Below are positions 25,976 to 33,711 of a stretch of 64,000 nt of DNA, piece after piece. Both the position numbers and the translations under genes were made by a program. Origin of the DNA: Armatimonadota bacterium (GTDB taxonomy: Bacteria; Armatimonadota; Zipacnadia; JAUWAU01); NCBI GenBank assembly GCA_030601885.1, contig JAUWAU010000030.1:1-64000 (forward strand), in the 5' to 3' direction. The notes under the pieces were generated by a model that saw only the letters and a program-made list of their open reading frames with translations, was not told the DNA's origin and ran no database searches. Within the stretch, counting starts at the first letter, position 1. Each line of letters starts with the position of its first letter.

Positions 25976-27958
25976 ATGCCGCGTGATATCCCCGTCGGAA
26001 ACGGCTCGTTACTGGTCAACTTCGATGAGACGTACCAACTGCGCGACATCTACTGGCCGCACGTGGGCCAGGAGAACCACACTGCCGGTCACCCATTCCG
26101 CTTCGGCGTGTGGGTGGAAGGGCAGTTTCGCTGGGTGGATGATGCCCGCTGGGAGCGCATCCTGGACTACGCGGAAGATACTCTCGTCACCGAGGTCACG
26201 TTGCAGCATCCGGACCTGGGCTTGAGGTTGGTGTGCCACGATGCCGTGGACTTCCATGAGGACCTCTATCTGCGGCAGGTCATCGTCCACAACGAGGTCG
26301 ATCGCGAGCGCGAGGTGCGCCTCTTCTTTGCGCATGACTTCCACGTTGGCGGGCGCGAGGTGGGCGACTCGGCCTACTACGAGCCGGAACGTCGAGCCGT
26401 CTTCCACTACAAAGGCAAGCGTTGGTTCATGATTAACGCCGCCACCGGCGGGCCGGACGAGTGGAAGATCGGTGTGGACCAATGGGCGGTGGGCCTCAAA
26501 GAAGTAGGGGGCCGGGAGGGCACGTGGCGCGACGCGGAGGACGGCTCACTCTCGGGCAACGCCGTTGCGCAGGGCAGCGTGGACTCAACCGTCGCCGTGC
26601 ACGTCTCTGTGCCGGCGCGGGGCGAGGTCGCAGCGTGGTACTGGATCGCCGTCGGGGAGGAGTTCGACGACGTGACGCGCATCAACCGCGCGGTGCGGCA
26701 GAAAGGTCCGGACACGTTCCTGGAGCGCACCCGGCATTACTGGGCGCTATGGGCCAGCAAAGAGGACGAAGACTTCTGTGACATGCCCGAGCACCTGTGC
26801 CAAGTCTACCGCCGCAGCCTGCTCATTCTGCGGACCCAGATCGACAACAACGGAGCCATCCTCGCCGCGAACGACTACGATATGGCCCGTTACGCCCACG
26901 ATACGTACTCGTACATGTGGCCCCGGGACGGGGCGCTGGTCGCTGCGGCGCTGATCGATGCCGGGTACTCCGAGGTGACCCGGCGCTTCTTCGATTTCTG
27001 CCACGAGGTCATCACCAGGGAAGGGTATCTCCTGCACAAGTACAACCCCGATGGGTCGCTGGCGTCGTCCTGGCACGGCTGGTATCACGAGGGCCGCAAA
27101 GAGCCCCCCGTACAGGAGGACGAAACGGCGCTGGTGCTGTGGGCGCTGTGGCGGCACTTCGAGCGCTTCAGGGACGTCGAGTTCATCAAACTGCAGTTTC
27201 GGGGCCTGGTCGTTCGTGCTGCCAACTGGCTTGTCAGCTACCGGGAGCCTGACAATGGCCTGCCGCTGCCTTCCTGGGACCTTTGGGAAGAGCGGCGAGG
27301 GGTGCTGGCGTGGACGGTCGGGGCCACGTGGGGCGGACTGCAGGCGGCGGCCAACTTCGCGGACGCATTCGGGGAGCACGAACTGGCGGACACGTACCGC
27401 CGCGCGGCCCACGAGATACGGGACGGGGTCGAGGAGCATCTGTGGGCGCCGGATCTCGGGCGCTTTGTGCGGATGATCAACAAGCGGGATGACGGTGGCT
27501 GGGAGCGGGACACGACTATTGACGCGTCGCTGTTCGGCCTATGGTACTTCGGCATGTTCGCCCCGGACGATCCCAAGACGGTTGCGACCATGGAAGCCGT
27601 GAGAGACCGGCTCTGGGTGAAGACAGACGTGGGCGGCATGGCCCGCTACGAAAATGACTACTATCACCAGGCAAGCGACGACATCGAGAACGTGCCGGGC
27701 AATCCCTGGTTCATCTGCACGCTCTGGATGGCGCAGTGGTACATCGCTTCCGCGAAGACCGCCGCGGACCTGGAGTCGGCACTTGAGATCTTGAACTGGG
27801 CCGCCGACCACGCCTTACCCAGCGGCGTCATGGCCGAGCAGGTGCATCCCTACACCAACGCACCCCTGTCCGTGAGCCCACTCACATGGAGCCATGCGAC
27901 GCTGGTGACCACAGTCCACGAATACCTCGCGCGGCAGGCGATATTGAGCCAGCACTGA
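25976..27958 (+). CDS. GH15 family glycoside hydrolase (glucoamylase-like)
   Basis: 660 residues: an N-terminal supersandwich domain (1-270) and a C-terminal alpha/alpha6 barrel. Barrel motifs are typical of prokaryotic GH15 enzymes: ANDYDMARYAHDTYSYMWPR plus DG, LPLPSWDLWEERRGV with the candidate general acid Glu, and MAEQVHPYTNAPLSVSPLTW with the candidate base Glu. No signal peptide, so it works on internal glucan, maltodextrin or trehalose and releases glucose. Its place between gnd and zwf suggests it feeds glucose into the oxidative pentose phosphate pathway. Substrate within GH15 (glucoamylase, trehalase, dextranase) is not decided by sequence. Confidence 0.88.
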   Translation: MPRDIPVGNGSLLVNFDETYQLRDIYWPHVGQENHTAGHPFRFGVWVEGQFRWVDDARWERILDYAEDTLVTEVTLQHPDLGLRLVCHDAVDFHEDLYLRQVIVHNEVDREREVRLFFAHDFHVGGREVGDSAYYEPERRAVFHYKGKRWFMINAATGGPDEWKIGVDQWAVGLKEVGGREGTWRDAEDGSLSGNAVAQGSVDSTVAVHVSVPARGEVAAWYWIAVGEEFDDVTRINRAVRQKGPDTFLERTRHYWALWASKEDEDFCDMPEHLCQVYRRSLLILRTQIDNNGAILAANDYDMARYAHDTYSYMWPRDGALVAAALIDAGYSEVTRRFFDFCHEVITREGYLLHKYNPDGSLASSWHGWYHEGRKEPPVQEDETALVLWALWRHFERFRDVEFIKLQFRGLVVRAANWLVSYREPDNGLPLPSWDLWEERRGVLAWTVGATWGGLQAAANFADAFGEHELADTYRRAAHEIRDGVEEHLWAPDLGRFVRMINKRDDGGWERDTTIDASLFGLWYFGMFAPDDPKTVATMEAVRDRLWVKTDVGGMARYENDYYHQASDDIENVPGNPWFICTLWMAQWYIASAKTAADLESALEILNWAADHALPSGVMAEQVHPYTNAPLSVSPLTWSHATLVTTVHEYLARQAILSQH

Positions 27959-28018
27959 GATGCGGGGCCAGGAGAGGGCCGGGGTGGGGCCTGACACAGC
28001 GAAACGAGGCTATCAGCA

Positions 28019-29554
28019 ATGAAAAGCCCCGACGACTGCATCCTCGTCATCTTCGGCGCTTCGGGCGATCTGACGAAGCGAAAGCTCGTTCCCGCGCTCT
28101 TCGATCTCTGTTGCCAGAGCCTCCTGCCGGACAGGTTCGCCATCCTGGGCGTCAGCCGCACCGAACTGTCCGACGACGCCTTTCGGCGGCATATGGTCGA
28201 AAGCGTGGAGCAGTATTCTGAGAACAAGCCCGTTGACTCGGCGAAGCTGCAGGAGTTCGCGAAGCAGCTCCACTACGAGGCCCTCGATACGAGCAGCGCG
28301 GAGCAGTACGAACAGTTGAACGCGCGACTCTCGGCACTCGCCGCGAAGTATGGCACCCTCGGGAACTTCCTGTATTACCTCGCGACGCCGCCCAGCTTGT
28401 ACGAAGTCATTGCGGCCAACCTCGGCCACAGCGGCCTGAGTCGGCAGGGAAATGGCTCGGGGTGGACGCGCATTATCGTTGAGAAGCCCTTCGGATACGA
28501 TCTGCAATCGGCCAGGGAGTTGAATGGGAGCCTGCTCCAGGCGTTTCGCGAAGACCAGATCTATCGCATCGATCACTACTTGGGGAAAGAAACGGTGCAA
28601 AATGTGTTGGTCTTCAGATTCGCGAACGGAATCTTCGAGCCGCTCTGGAATCGAAACTACATTCACCACGTCGAAGTGACGTCGGCCGAACACATCGGTG
28701 TCGAGGGGCGCGGCGGGTATTACGATCGAGCCGGGGTCATCCGCGACATGGTGCAGAACCACCTGCTGCAGGTCGTTGGCCTGATCGCCATGGAGCCACC
28801 ATCGTCCTTCGATGCGAACGCAATCCGCAACGAGGCACTCAAAGTCTTCCAGGCGCTGCGGCCATTCACGGCGCAGGAATGCGAAGAGAGCGTCGTCCGG
28901 GGGCAGTACATGGCATCAACGATCCGGGGAGAGAAGGTGCGTGGCTACCGGGAAGAAGAGGATGTAGCGTCGGACTCCCGGACCGAGACCTACGCAGCCC
29001 TGAAGTTCCACATCGACAACTGGCGCTGGGGCGGAGTGCCGTTCTTCGTCAGGGCCGGCAAGCGACTCCCCACGCGGGTGACCGAGGTCGTCATACATTT
29101 CAAGCCCACCCCGCATCGCCTGTTCGGCCCCGGCGCAGACATGTATCATGGCGACAACGAGCTGGTCATTCGCATCCAGCCGGATGAGGGCATTCTGCTG
29201 CGATTTGGCCTGAAGCTGCCGGGGACGGGGTTTGAGGTGAAGGATGTGGGCATGGATTTTCATTACTCGGAGCTTTCCGATACCTACGTCCCGAGCGCCT
29301 ACGAACGCTTGCTTCTGGATTGCATGCTGGGTGACGCGACGCTGTACGCCCGGGGCGATGTCGTCGAGGCGTGCTGGGCCTTCGTGGACCCCATCCTCAA
29401 TGCCTACGAGGGCAATCCCAACTTGAAGCTCTACGGGTACCCCGCCGGCACGTGGGGGCCGAAAGAGGCAGATGCGCTCCCGCGGGAGTATGGCGAGCAG
29501 TGGCGCTATCCGTGCAAGAACCTGGCGACGGATGGCGAGTATTGCGAGTTGTAG
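28019..29554 (+). CDS. zwf: Glucose-6-phosphate 1-dehydrogenase
   Basis: 511 residues. CILVIFGASGDLTKRKLVPA is the coenzyme loop, RIIVEKPFGYD and YRIDHYLGKETVQN contain the catalytic His-Asp pair and substrate lysine, and the second half is the usual G6PD C-terminal domain (FFVRAGKRLPTRVTEV). Start ATG 28019, 60 bases after the GH15 gene. It makes NADPH and 6-phosphogluconolactone. With gnd and tal the operon covers both ends of the pentose phosphate pathway; no 6-phosphogluconolactonase is present. Confidence 0.95.
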   Translation: MKSPDDCILVIFGASGDLTKRKLVPALFDLCCQSLLPDRFAILGVSRTELSDDAFRRHMVESVEQYSENKPVDSAKLQEFAKQLHYEALDTSSAEQYEQLNARLSALAAKYGTLGNFLYYLATPPSLYEVIAANLGHSGLSRQGNGSGWTRIIVEKPFGYDLQSARELNGSLLQAFREDQIYRIDHYLGKETVQNVLVFRFANGIFEPLWNRNYIHHVEVTSAEHIGVEGRGGYYDRAGVIRDMVQNHLLQVVGLIAMEPPSSFDANAIRNEALKVFQALRPFTAQECEESVVRGQYMASTIRGEKVRGYREEEDVASDSRTETYAALKFHIDNWRWGGVPFFVRAGKRLPTRVTEVVIHFKPTPHRLFGPGADMYHGDNELVIRIQPDEGILLRFGLKLPGTGFEVKDVGMDFHYSELSDTYVPSAYERLLLDCMLGDATLYARGDVVEACWAFVDPILNAYEGNPNLKLYGYPAGTWGPKEADALPREYGEQWRYPCKNLATDGEYCEL

Positions 29555-29804
29555 TGCAGTAGTGATGTCGGTGCCGCCTCCGTGCGCGTGGCGCGGCCCT
29601 CTGGGTTCGGGTGCTCGCCGGAGGTGGGGCCGCTGTGGTTTTGCTCCAGCTTTTCGCCCAGGAGATGGGCTGAAAAAGCTTGACGCGCTCGGGCGCGTTC
29701 GTCTCGAGCTCGCGAGCCGCAACGCAACCCGTACGGAGCAAGCGACCCACGCTGCCTCCGCGGCGTGGGTCGCTGATTGCTCACCGACAGTTTTCCCAGA
29801 TCGC
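29555..29804. other. Intergenic gap between convergent genes, with hairpins
   Basis: A 12-bp hairpin AGCGACCCACGC/GCGTGGGTCGCT lies at 29741-29774, and a bulged AGCTTTT...AAAAAGCT hairpin at about 29649-29682. Neither is followed by a T-run, so they may be transcription barriers of another kind. Confidence 0.4.
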
Positions 29805-32303
29805 CTACCGCTGCACCTGCAGCACGGTCACCGCCGAGGCTTGCTCCCCGGCTCGGGTGCGGGCGGTGAGGCGGAGGAGGTAGGTGCCAGTTGGGACGGC
29901 GGTGTCCGTGAGGCTGCGAGCGTTCCAGGTGAGAGAGGCGCGCCCTCGGCCGAGCGTGGCACCGTTTGCGATGTCAGCCACACGGCGGCCGGCGACGTTG
30001 TAGACGTGGGCGTCAACCGCGGCGTCGGCCGAAAGGTTGAAGCCGATGTCCCAGGTGCCGGCGCGGGTGGGCAATGCCGTGAGGCCGCTGATGAGCAGCG
30101 CGCCTTCCTGTGCCCGCTTGACCGTCACCGTGAAGCCGCGGCTGGCGCCCTCGCCCGGAGCGCTGAATTCGTACTGCGCTCGCGTGCGCATGAAGGTGCG
30201 CTTGCCCGTGTCGCGGTCTATCAGGATCGGGACTCGATCCTTGGGCAAGCGGCTCAGCTCGGGCCAGCTCAGCGTCACCTGCTCCCCCCCCACTCCACCG
30301 CTGACGGTGAGCTCCCACTCAGTGTCCTCTTGAGCCGTGCCTTTCGTTTCTGTGGCCAGCTCAGACGCCCACGGCATCTGTCGGCCCGGTGCCTTATTGT
30401 AGGGCGGGGGCTCGCGCCGTCGCCATAGCGGCTTTGGCGCGTCGGCGACCGTCCCCCGCCAGCCTTCGGCTCTGAGCACCACCCGCACCCTCCCCTCCCC
30501 CGGCGCCGCCGGAGGCTTCGGCCTATCCAGGGCAAACCCATCGAAGTCGTCCGAAGCAGCATCGGCCGCCGCGATGGTGATCCTGTCCGCGGAGTCGCCG
30601 CTGCTGACCTGAATGTCGAAGGCCCAAGCCGGCTGCACGACGGTGCGTTCTGCTGTGCGGCGCGCCGTCCCGCCCGCGCCGCCAGATGGCGGCGGGACGA
30701 TCAGGGAACAGTCCAGTCCAGCCAGCACCCAGTAGCCGTACCACAGCGACAGCGCGTCTGGCGGCGTCTGATTGATGGTGAGCGTGCTGTAGCTGCCCGT
30801 GCCATCGTGAGAGTAGTAGAACGTAGCCAGCACCCAGTTGGCTAATTCCGCCTCCTCCAGGCTGCGCACGCCGGCGGCGTTGTCCACCAGCAGGCTGTCC
30901 ATGGCGGCTTCGTAGGGCGCTGCCACCATGTTCCAGCCCGCTTGCAGCGGGATGGACTGATTGCCGTGCGGCAGCACGCCCCCGACGTCCATGTCGAGGG
31001 TGGCCGCATGCGCCAGCAGCCAGTAGCCCTGCTGCGCACTGAGCGTCGTGGCTTGAGATTCCGGCAGGCTGGTCGGCACGGTCTGATACCCGCCCGCTTC
31101 CCAGCGCCACATGTAGTAATTGCCGTCGCCCAAGTCGTCGGAGAGCAGGTCGTGTGGCGTGGCCAACGTGGGCGTCAGCGGCAAGGAGATCATGTAGTAG
31201 CCCGTGGCCAGCAGCTCGTGCGACGCCTCTGCTGGCGGCCGCGTGGTGGCGTACTTGAGGTCCCGGTTGGTCCAGTCATGGTAGCTTATGTGCGCATAGC
31301 CGCTGCTGGCGTCCAGCGCCAGGGAGGTGAACAAGCCGACGTCGCCGGCGCTGTCCACGGTCGCGATGTCCCAACTGCTGCCGTCCCAGGCGGCGTACTT
31401 GAGGTCGTCGTTCGTATCGTCGTAGTAGCTTATGTGCGGATAGCCGCTGCCGTCCAGAGCCAGCGAGGTGTACTGGCCGACGTCAGCGGCGCCGTCCAGC
31501 GTCTGGATGTCCCAACTGCTGCGGCCGGTCTGCCGGGCGTACTTCAGGTTATAGTAGGCCTCCCCCTCGTAGTAGCTTATGTGCGCAACGCCGCTGGCCT
31601 CCAGCGCGACCGAGGTGTACCGCCCCACGTGGCCGGCGCTATCCACCGTCTGGATGTCCCACCTGGTGCCATTCCAGACCGCGTACTTGAGGTCGTCGTT
31701 GCCGTAGTAGGTTATGCGCGGATAGCCGGTGCTGGCGTCCAGCGCCAGAGAGCTGAACTCGCCCACCCTGTCGGCGCTGTCCACCGTCTCAATGCGCCAA
31801 CTGCTCCCGTTCCAGGCGGCGTACCTGAGGTCGTAGTAGCTGTCGTTGAAGCTTATGTGCGGATAGCCGCTCGCGTCCAGGGCGAGCGAGCTGGACCCGC
31901 GCCGCCAGCCCACGCTGCCCACCGTCTGTATGTCCCAACTGCTGCCGTTCCAGGCGGCATACTTGAGGTCGTAGTTGATGTCGTCGAAATAGCTTATGTG
32001 GGGATAACCGCTGGCGTCCAGCGCCAGCGAGGTGTAGTAGCCCACGTAGCCGTCGCTGTCCACCGTCTGAATGTCCCAACCGCTGCCGTTCCAGGCGGCG
32101 TACTTGAGGTCCTCGTTGGGCCAAGCATCGAAGTAGCTTATGTGCGGATAGCCGCTGACGTCCAGGGCCAGGGAGGTGTACTCGCCGACATCGCCGGCGC
32201 TGTCCAGCGTCTGGATGTACCAGGGGCCCGCTGCGCATACTCCGGCAGCGGCCAACCAGGCTACGCCACAGAACACTGGTGTCATGAGCAGATTACGACG
32301 CAT
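29805..32303 (-). CDS. Secreted tandem-repeat beta-propeller protein with FlgD-like C-terminal domain
   Basis: 832 residues with a signal peptide (VFCGVAWLAAAGVCAA). Residues 25-370 are seven near-identical repeats of about 48 residues with the frame WDIQTVDSAGDVGxYTSLAL, DASGYPHISY and DLKYAAWNGSS, visible also as 145-bp DNA repeats; this should be one propeller. Next come two domains with GYYMISLPLTP and GWNMVAAPYE strands. The last 90 residues (VYNVAGRRVADIA, GTYLLRLTA) resemble FlgD Ig-like or type IX-style sorting domains. Near residues 610-640 a palindromic repeat is translated in frame (RGTVADAPKPLWRRREPPPY). Probably a surface protein; ligand unknown. Confidence 0.7.
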   Translation of the reverse strand: MRRNLLMTPVFCGVAWLAAAGVCAAGPWYIQTLDSAGDVGEYTSLALDVSGYPHISYFDAWPNEDLKYAAWNGSGWDIQTVDSDGYVGYYTSLALDASGYPHISYFDDINYDLKYAAWNGSSWDIQTVGSVGWRRGSSSLALDASGYPHISFNDSYYDLRYAAWNGSSWRIETVDSADRVGEFSSLALDASTGYPRITYYGNDDLKYAVWNGTRWDIQTVDSAGHVGRYTSVALEASGVAHISYYEGEAYYNLKYARQTGRSSWDIQTLDGAADVGQYTSLALDGSGYPHISYYDDTNDDLKYAAWDGSSWDIATVDSAGDVGLFTSLALDASSGYAHISYHDWTNRDLKYATTRPPAEASHELLATGYYMISLPLTPTLATPHDLLSDDLGDGNYYMWRWEAGGYQTVPTSLPESQATTLSAQQGYWLLAHAATLDMDVGGVLPHGNQSIPLQAGWNMVAAPYEAAMDSLLVDNAAGVRSLEEAELANWVLATFYYSHDGTGSYSTLTINQTPPDALSLWYGYWVLAGLDCSLIVPPPSGGAGGTARRTAERTVVQPAWAFDIQVSSGDSADRITIAAADAASDDFDGFALDRPKPPAAPGEGRVRVVLRAEGWRGTVADAPKPLWRRREPPPYNKAPGRQMPWASELATETKGTAQEDTEWELTVSGGVGGEQVTLSWPELSRLPKDRVPILIDRDTGKRTFMRTRAQYEFSAPGEGASRGFTVTVKRAQEGALLISGLTALPTRAGTWDIGFNLSADAAVDAHVYNVAGRRVADIANGATLGRGRASLTWNARSLTDTAVPTGTYLLRLTARTRAGEQASAVTVLQVQR
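30394..30462. repeat. Palindromic repeat A inserted in frame within a coding gene
   Basis: Starts TTATTGTAGGGCGGGGGCTC and ends GGCGACCGTCCCCCGCC. It is the reverse complement of the intergenic copy at 49042-49116 with about one mismatch over 66 bases. Here it lies wholly inside the secreted-protein gene at 29805-32303 and is read through without a stop, adding roughly 23 residues. Confidence 0.8.
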
Positions 32304-32533
32304 CGCGCTTTCCCCTCCCGGGAAGTCGTTCCCAGTAGCCGACCCCAGCTAGCTGTGCGCCGATCAGCCAAGGGCCAACCTATATGTCACTTCGCACCTG
32401 CGGCGCAAAATCCTCCTCTCGCGATGTAAGTATGTTGCTGGCAATGCGGGAGCGCCCGATGTGCTGCCCCCCGCGTTCCTGGGCGCTGGTGTCACTGCAG
32501 TGGGTTGCGTCGGGCTCGGGCTGTGGGACAGAA
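32304..32533. other. Upstream region of the tandem-repeat protein gene
   Basis: No gene. Nothing beyond the ribosome-site-like AGGGGAAAGC before the ATG at 32303 (minus strand) is evident. Confidence 0.3.
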
Positions 32534-32739
32534 GCAAAGGCGGCGGGGGACTCGTGCTTCGCAGCGAAGCCCTGCTTCGCAGAGTAGTACGGAGCCCCCG
32601 CCCTACAATTAGCGGCAAAGGCTGGCCGGGGGCGGACCGCGGACGTGAAGGCAAAGGCGGCGGGCGACTCGTGCTTCGCAGCGAAGCCCTGCTTCGCAGA
32701 CTAGTACGGAGCACCCGCCCTACAATTGACGGCAAAGGC
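32534..32739. repeat. Palindromic repeat A modules, two copies in tandem
   Basis: Two 89-bp units at 32534-32622 and 32651-32739 share GGCAAAGGCGGCGGG, ACTCGTGCTTCGCAGCGAAG, CCCTGCTTCGCAGA-TAGTACG and CCCGCCCTACAATT. They differ at a few positions and start 117 bases apart. The outer GGCGGGG/CCCCGCC arms pair, and GCTTCGCAGCGAAGC is an inner hairpin. Confidence 0.75.
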
Positions 32740-32796
32740 TCGCGGGGGACGGAGGTCGCCCGAGGCGGGCAAGCCCGTGGGACCCGGTGCGGGAAT

Positions 32797-33711
32797 TCAG
32801 CCGATGACCGCCTCGAGCCCCGCCTGCCGAGCCATGTCCACCAAGGCAGCCAGACGCTTGGGGCTTTGGGTTGCCCCTTCTATCTGGTAATGGAGGTCAA
32901 GCCACTCGTACTTTGCTGAGGAGGATGGATTGTAGGGCAGCAGCGCCAGGGACGATAGCCCAACGGTATGCATGAAGGCGAAGATGCTCTGGAGATTCTC
33001 TTCCGTGTCCGTAATGCCGGGGATGAGCGGGACGCGGACCTGGACACGGTGCTCAGCCAAGCGCGCAGCGTTGGCCAAGATCTGCCGGTTCGAGGCACCC
33101 GTCCAACGGCGGTGGACTTGCTCGTCCATGAGCTTGATGTCGTAGAGCACGAGGTCTGTATGGGGCAGGAGCTGCTCCAGCGACTCCCACGGGCACGCTC
33201 CGTTGGTTTCGATGGCAGTGTGGATGCCCTCCGACCGGCAGCCCGCCAGGACGGCCTCGGCAAAGGCCACCTGGCTGGTCACCTCGCCCCCGGTTAGCGT
33301 GAGCCCGCCGTCCGAATGATCGAAGAATGGCTTCAGGCGGGCGGCTTTGCCTACTACTGATGCCGCGGACATGCGGCGGCCCTTTATCGCAACCGCGCCT
33401 GAGGGGCAGTGCTCGACGCACTGCCCGCACGCGACGCACGCTGCCCGATCGATGACGTGCCCCGCCCCGTCCACCTGATGTACGTCCCTCGGGCAAGCCT
33501 CGCTGCACGCGCCGCACAGCGCACATCGGTCGGGCACGAAGATCAATTCCGGCTCGGCACGACGCGATTCGGGGCTGTGACACCACATGCAGGCGAGCGG
33601 ACAGCCCTTCAGGTACACGGCCATCCGAATGCCGGGACCGTCGTGGACGGCGAAGGTGTCGATGTCGAAGATCAGGCCCTCGTGGTCGCTGAGGCCGTCA
33701 AGCTGCGTCAC
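32797..33711 (-). CDS. Glycyl-radical enzyme activating protein (radical SAM)
   Basis: 304 residues from GTG 33711, which overlaps the TGA of the upstream glycyl radical enzyme (GTGA) and has AGGAGG nine bases before it. The radical SAM cluster is C37-x3-C41-x2-C44 (CPLACMWC). Two ferredoxin-type [4Fe-4S] sites follow (CALCGACSEACP and CVACGQCVEHCP), as in activases of the non-PFL glycyl radical enzymes. LTLTGGEVTSQ is the SAM-binding GGE motif and LVLYDIKLMD another family mark. It abstracts hydrogen from the partner glycine. Translational coupling identifies 33708-36080 as its substrate. Confidence 0.93.
   Translation of the reverse strand: MTQLDGLSDHEGLIFDIDTFAVHDGPGIRMAVYLKGCPLACMWCHSPESRRAEPELIFVPDRCALCGACSEACPRDVHQVDGAGHVIDRAACVACGQCVEHCPSGAVAIKGRRMSAASVVGKAARLKPFFDHSDGGLTLTGGEVTSQVAFAEAVLAGCRSEGIHTAIETNGACPWESLEQLLPHTDLVLYDIKLMDEQVHRRWTGASNRQILANAARLAEHRVQVRVPLIPGITDTEENLQSIFAFMHTVGLSSLALLPYNPSSSAKYEWLDLHYQIEGATQSPKRLAALVDMARQAGLEAVIG

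Noticed and set aside
29741..29774. Strong 12-bp hairpin between convergent genes as intrinsic terminator
   Set aside because: No T-run on either side.
30942..32429. 495-codon plus-strand frame with repeats
   Set aside because: Opposite strand of the tandem-repeat secreted protein; its repeats only mirror those of the real gene.
32534..32739. Tandem repeats as a CRISPR array
   Set aside because: Only two units, internally palindromic over 89 bp, and no cas genes in the window.
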